Of a stretch of 64,000 nucleotides of DNA, positions 61,691-64,000 are shown piece by piece. The DNA comes from Rhodobacteraceae bacterium UBA6197. GTDB lineage: Bacteria > Pseudomonadota > Alphaproteobacteria > Rhodobacterales > Rhodobacteraceae. A program made the position numbers and the translations under genes. The notes under the pieces were generated by a model, which worked only from the letters and a program-made list of their open reading frames with translations, had not been told where the DNA came from and made no database searches. Each line of letters starts with the position of its first letter. The stretch's first letter is position 1. The stretch is taken from NCBI GenBank assembly GCA_002422085.1, contig DISZ01000010.1, positions 1 through 64,000 of the forward strand. The letters run 5' to 3'.

Positions 61691-62416
61691 TTAACGACTT
61701 GCCACGGGTTCGAAGGTCGAGAAATCAACCATCGTTCCGAGAACCTGAAGATACGACACCAAAGCGTCCATTTCCGAGATCCCGGGCTTGCCGTCAAAAT
61801 TGCTGACGTTCGCCTTCGGATAACGGGCCTGAAGCCCCTCATAGTCGCCATCGGGGTCGATCTGCGCCGCAAAGTCGGCTTTGGCGGCCTCGATCATCTC
61901 CGAGGTATAGGGCACACCCACCAAGGCGTCGGTCTTCAGACGGTCCTCGATAAAGGTGGGCTCGATCATCCGGTTCATCAGGAAGCCATATTTCGGCATC
62001 ACGGATTCTTTCACCACGGATTGCGGGTCGGTCAGGTGGTCGATATGCCAAGCGTCCGAGTAGCGGCCGCCCACGCGGGCAAGGTCTGGCCCCGTCCGTT
62101 TGGAACCCCACTGGAACGGGTGGTCATACATCGACTCGGCCGCGAGACTGTAGTGGCCATAGCGTTCAACCTCGTCACGCATCGGACGGATCATCTGGCT
62201 GTGGCACAGGTAGCAGCCTTCGCGGACGTAAACGTCACGCCCGGTCAGCTCCAGCGGCGTGTAGGGGCGCATGCCTTCCACTTTCTCGATGGTATTTTCG
62301 AGATAGAAGAGCGGTGCGATCTCCACGATGCCGCCAACGGTCACGACGAGGAAGGAAAAGATCAACAAAAGCGTTGCGTTCTTTTCAATTACTCCGTGCT
62401 TGTCAAGAAGTCCCAT
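61691..62416 (-). CDS. ccoO: Cytochrome cbb3 oxidase subunit CcoO (monohaem cytochrome c)
   Basis: 241 residues. One N-terminal membrane helix (about 15-37) and a periplasmic domain with a haem c site CYLCH (Cys68) in VREGCYLCHSQMIRP, followed by later Met residues that can serve as the axial ligand. It takes electrons from CcoP to CcoN. It starts 12 bases after the ccoN stop. Confidence 0.95.
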   Translation of the reverse strand: MGLLDKHGVIEKNATLLLIFSFLVVTVGGIVEIAPLFYLENTIEKVEGMRPYTPLELTGRDVYVREGCYLCHSQMIRPMRDEVERYGHYSLAAESMYDHPFQWGSKRTGPDLARVGGRYSDAWHIDHLTDPQSVVKESVMPKYGFLMNRMIEPTFIEDRLKTDALVGVPYTSEMIEAAKADFAAQIDPDGDYEGLQARYPKANVSNFDGKPGISEMDALVSYLQVLGTMVDFSTFEPVASR

Positions 62417-62428
62417 TGCGGTTCCCCC

Positions 62429-64000
62429 TTACTCTGCCGGAACGGCGGCAACAGAAGCACTCGCCACGCGAGGCTGCTTGGCGACCGTCGCCCAGAGGTT
62501 ATAGACCATGATGCAACCGCCGGTGAGGTAAAGAACCCCGCCCAGACCACGCACCACATACATCGGGTGCATCGCGGCGACCGTGTCGGCAAAGGCGTTC
62601 ACGAGGAAGCCCTGGCTGTCAACTTCACGCCACATCAGACCTTGCATGATCCCGGACACCCACATCGAGGAGGCGTAAAGAACGATCCCGATCGTGGCCA
62701 ACCAGAAGTGCCACGAAACCAGCGTCAGGCTATAAAGCCGTTCGCGGGCCCAAAGCCGCGGCACGAGGAAGTAGAGGGCACCGAAGGTAATCATGCCGTT
62801 CCAGCCCAAGGCGCCGGAATGGACGTGACCGATGGTCCAGTCAGTGTAGTGCGACAGGCTGTTCACTGCCTTGATCGACATCATCGGGCCTTCAAAGGTC
62901 GACATGCCGTAAAAGCCCACGGACACAACCATCATCCGGATGATCGGGTCGGTGCGCAGCTTGTCCCAGGCGCCCGAAAGCGTCATCAGACCGTTGATCA
63001 TACCGCCCCAGGACGGCATCCACAGCGCGATCGACATCACCATGCCCAGCGTCGAGGCCCAGTCGGGCAACGCGGTGTAGTGCAGATGGTGCGGACCGGC
63101 CCAGATATAAAGGAAGATCAGCGCCCAGAAGTGCACAATCGACAGCTTGTAGCTGTAAACCGGGCGCCCTGCCTGCTTGGGCACAAAGTAGTACATCATC
63201 CCAAGGAAACCGGCAGTCAGGAAAAAGCCCACCGCGTTGTGGCCATACCACCATTGGGTCATTGCATCCTGCACGCCCGCGAACACCTGCACCGATTTGG
63301 AGCCGAAGAACGACACCGGGATCGCCAGGTTGTTGACGATATGCAGCATGGCGATGGTCACGATGAACGACAGGTAGAACCAGTTGGCCACATAGATGTG
63401 AGGTTCCTTGCGCTTCATCAGCGTGCCAAGGAAAACCAGCAGATAGGCCACCCAAACCGTGGTCAGCCACCAGTCAGTGATCCACTCCGGCTCGGCGTAT
63501 TCCTTCGATTGGGTTGCCCCCAGAATATAGCCGGTCGCTGCCAGCACGATCACCAGCTGATAGCCCCAAAACACGAACCAGGCCAGGTTGCCGCCAAACA
63601 GCCGCGCCGCCGAGGTGCGCTGCACCACATAAAACGACGTTGCAATCAGTGCGTTACCGCCAAAAGCGAAGATAACGGCTGACGTATGCAGCGGCCGCAT
63701 TTTGCCGAAGTTCATGTAGCCCTGCGTGAGCTCCGACAGATTGAGCGCCGGATAGGCAAGCTGGAAGGCGATCGTCGTGCCCACCAGAAATCCGACAACG
63801 CCCCATAGGGCGGTAGCGATGACGCCGGCGCGAACCACACCGTCATTGTATTCGTTCTGAGAGGCAGGAAGACTGTCTCCCATCGTGCGCAGTATCCAGA
63901 TGAACGCGGTTGCCGCCGCCAGCATGATGGTCAACGCGTTTACCAGATAGGCAAGATCGCGCGCATAGTTGGCGGCGATTGCGGCCAGCACCGCAATCAC
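62429..64000 (-). CDS. ccoN: Cytochrome cbb3 oxidase subunit I CcoN (5' end beyond the window)
   Basis: At least 523 residues; the frame is open at the window edge. The codon at 64000-63998 is GTG, but family members begin about ten residues further out, so only a few residues are missing. Twelve or more membrane helices carry the haem/copper His ligands (for example WWYGHNAVGFFLTAGF, AGPHHLHYTALPDW, DWTIGHVHSGALGW). It is the catalytic subunit that reduces O2 with high affinity. The upstream promoter and any FNR box are outside the window. Confidence 0.93.
   Translation of the reverse strand: MIAVLAAIAANYARDLAYLVNALTIMLAAATAFIWILRTMGDSLPASQNEYNDGVVRAGVIATALWGVVGFLVGTTIAFQLAYPALNLSELTQGYMNFGKMRPLHTSAVIFAFGGNALIATSFYVVQRTSAARLFGGNLAWFVFWGYQLVIVLAATGYILGATQSKEYAEPEWITDWWLTTVWVAYLLVFLGTLMKRKEPHIYVANWFYLSFIVTIAMLHIVNNLAIPVSFFGSKSVQVFAGVQDAMTQWWYGHNAVGFFLTAGFLGMMYYFVPKQAGRPVYSYKLSIVHFWALIFLYIWAGPHHLHYTALPDWASTLGMVMSIALWMPSWGGMINGLMTLSGAWDKLRTDPIIRMMVVSVGFYGMSTFEGPMMSIKAVNSLSHYTDWTIGHVHSGALGWNGMITFGALYFLVPRLWARERLYSLTLVSWHFWLATIGIVLYASSMWVSGIMQGLMWREVDSQGFLVNAFADTVAAMHPMYVVRGLGGVLYLTGGCIMVYNLWATVAKQPRVASASVAAVPAE

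Overview
The window is GC-rich, gene-dense DNA from an alphaproteobacterium, most likely a member of the Rhodobacteraceae (Rhodobacterales). The grounds are a ccoNOQP-ccoGHIS cluster with an FNR-type box, frcBCA sugar transporter genes with a divergent ROK regulator, a DUF983-NUDIX pair, a NADH dehydrogenase-like/SelD fusion, and short conserved elements between convergent genes. There is one tRNA gene, and no rRNA, prophage, transposase or CRISPR array was seen. The assignment rests on gene content and recognised protein families; no database search was run.

Layout. 36-2294 (minus) is a stress-type module: a secreted four-EF-hand protein, an ECF sigma factor, a one-helix membrane protein in the anti-sigma position and a CpxP/CnrX-like periplasmic sensor. 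2469-6255 holds DUF983 and NUDIX genes facing a minus-strand run of two lipoproteins, a DMT exporter and an AEC carrier. 6283-13967 holds a Tas-like aldo/keto reductase divergent from a LysR regulator, followed by a ydcSTUV-type polyamine ABC transporter and an aminobutyraldehyde dehydrogenase-like enzyme. 13992-18139 has UspA, SulP, a ModE-like regulator, tRNA-Met(CAT) and a UDP-glucuronate epimerase-like gene. 18357-21631 is a selenium pair (SelD fusion and MnmH). 21635-25200 has an L,D-transpeptidase, a DUF2892 protein and a CopA-type copper ATPase. 25306-29648 is frcBCA with its ROK regulator. 29866-31529 has a small lytic transglycosylase and an inositol dehydrogenase-like gene.

31537-34506 is a decayed inositol-type ABC transporter operon (ibpA-iatA-iatP) with frameshifts, internal deletions and altered ATPase motifs, lying directly upstream of the intact dehydrogenase gene. 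34810-38712 matches the ybbP-ybbA / tesA arrangement. 38713-40013 is a low-complexity intergenic repeat and a YceI protein. 40017-43426 has an ABC exporter and a GlcD-type flavoprotein. 43691-50231 carries haem genes (hemC, hemE, hemF), a DEAD-box helicase with a repetitive basic tail, and a LysE/Lrp pair. 50353-55806 has a lipoprotein, an atypical SDR, a methyltransferase, ClpS, a HAD phosphatase and a D,D-carboxypeptidase with a SPOR domain. 55960-64000 (minus) is ccoS-I-H-G and ccoP-Q-O-N for the cbb3 oxidase; ccoN is cut by the window end.

The haem genes, the cbb3 oxidase and its copper ATPase CcoI together fit micro-oxic respiration, although the haem and cco genes are separate transcription units here. 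The least ordinary observations are the decayed inositol transporter, the EF-hand/ECF/CpxP module, the SDR lacking its catalytic Tyr-Lys pair, and two families of short elements found mainly between convergent genes.
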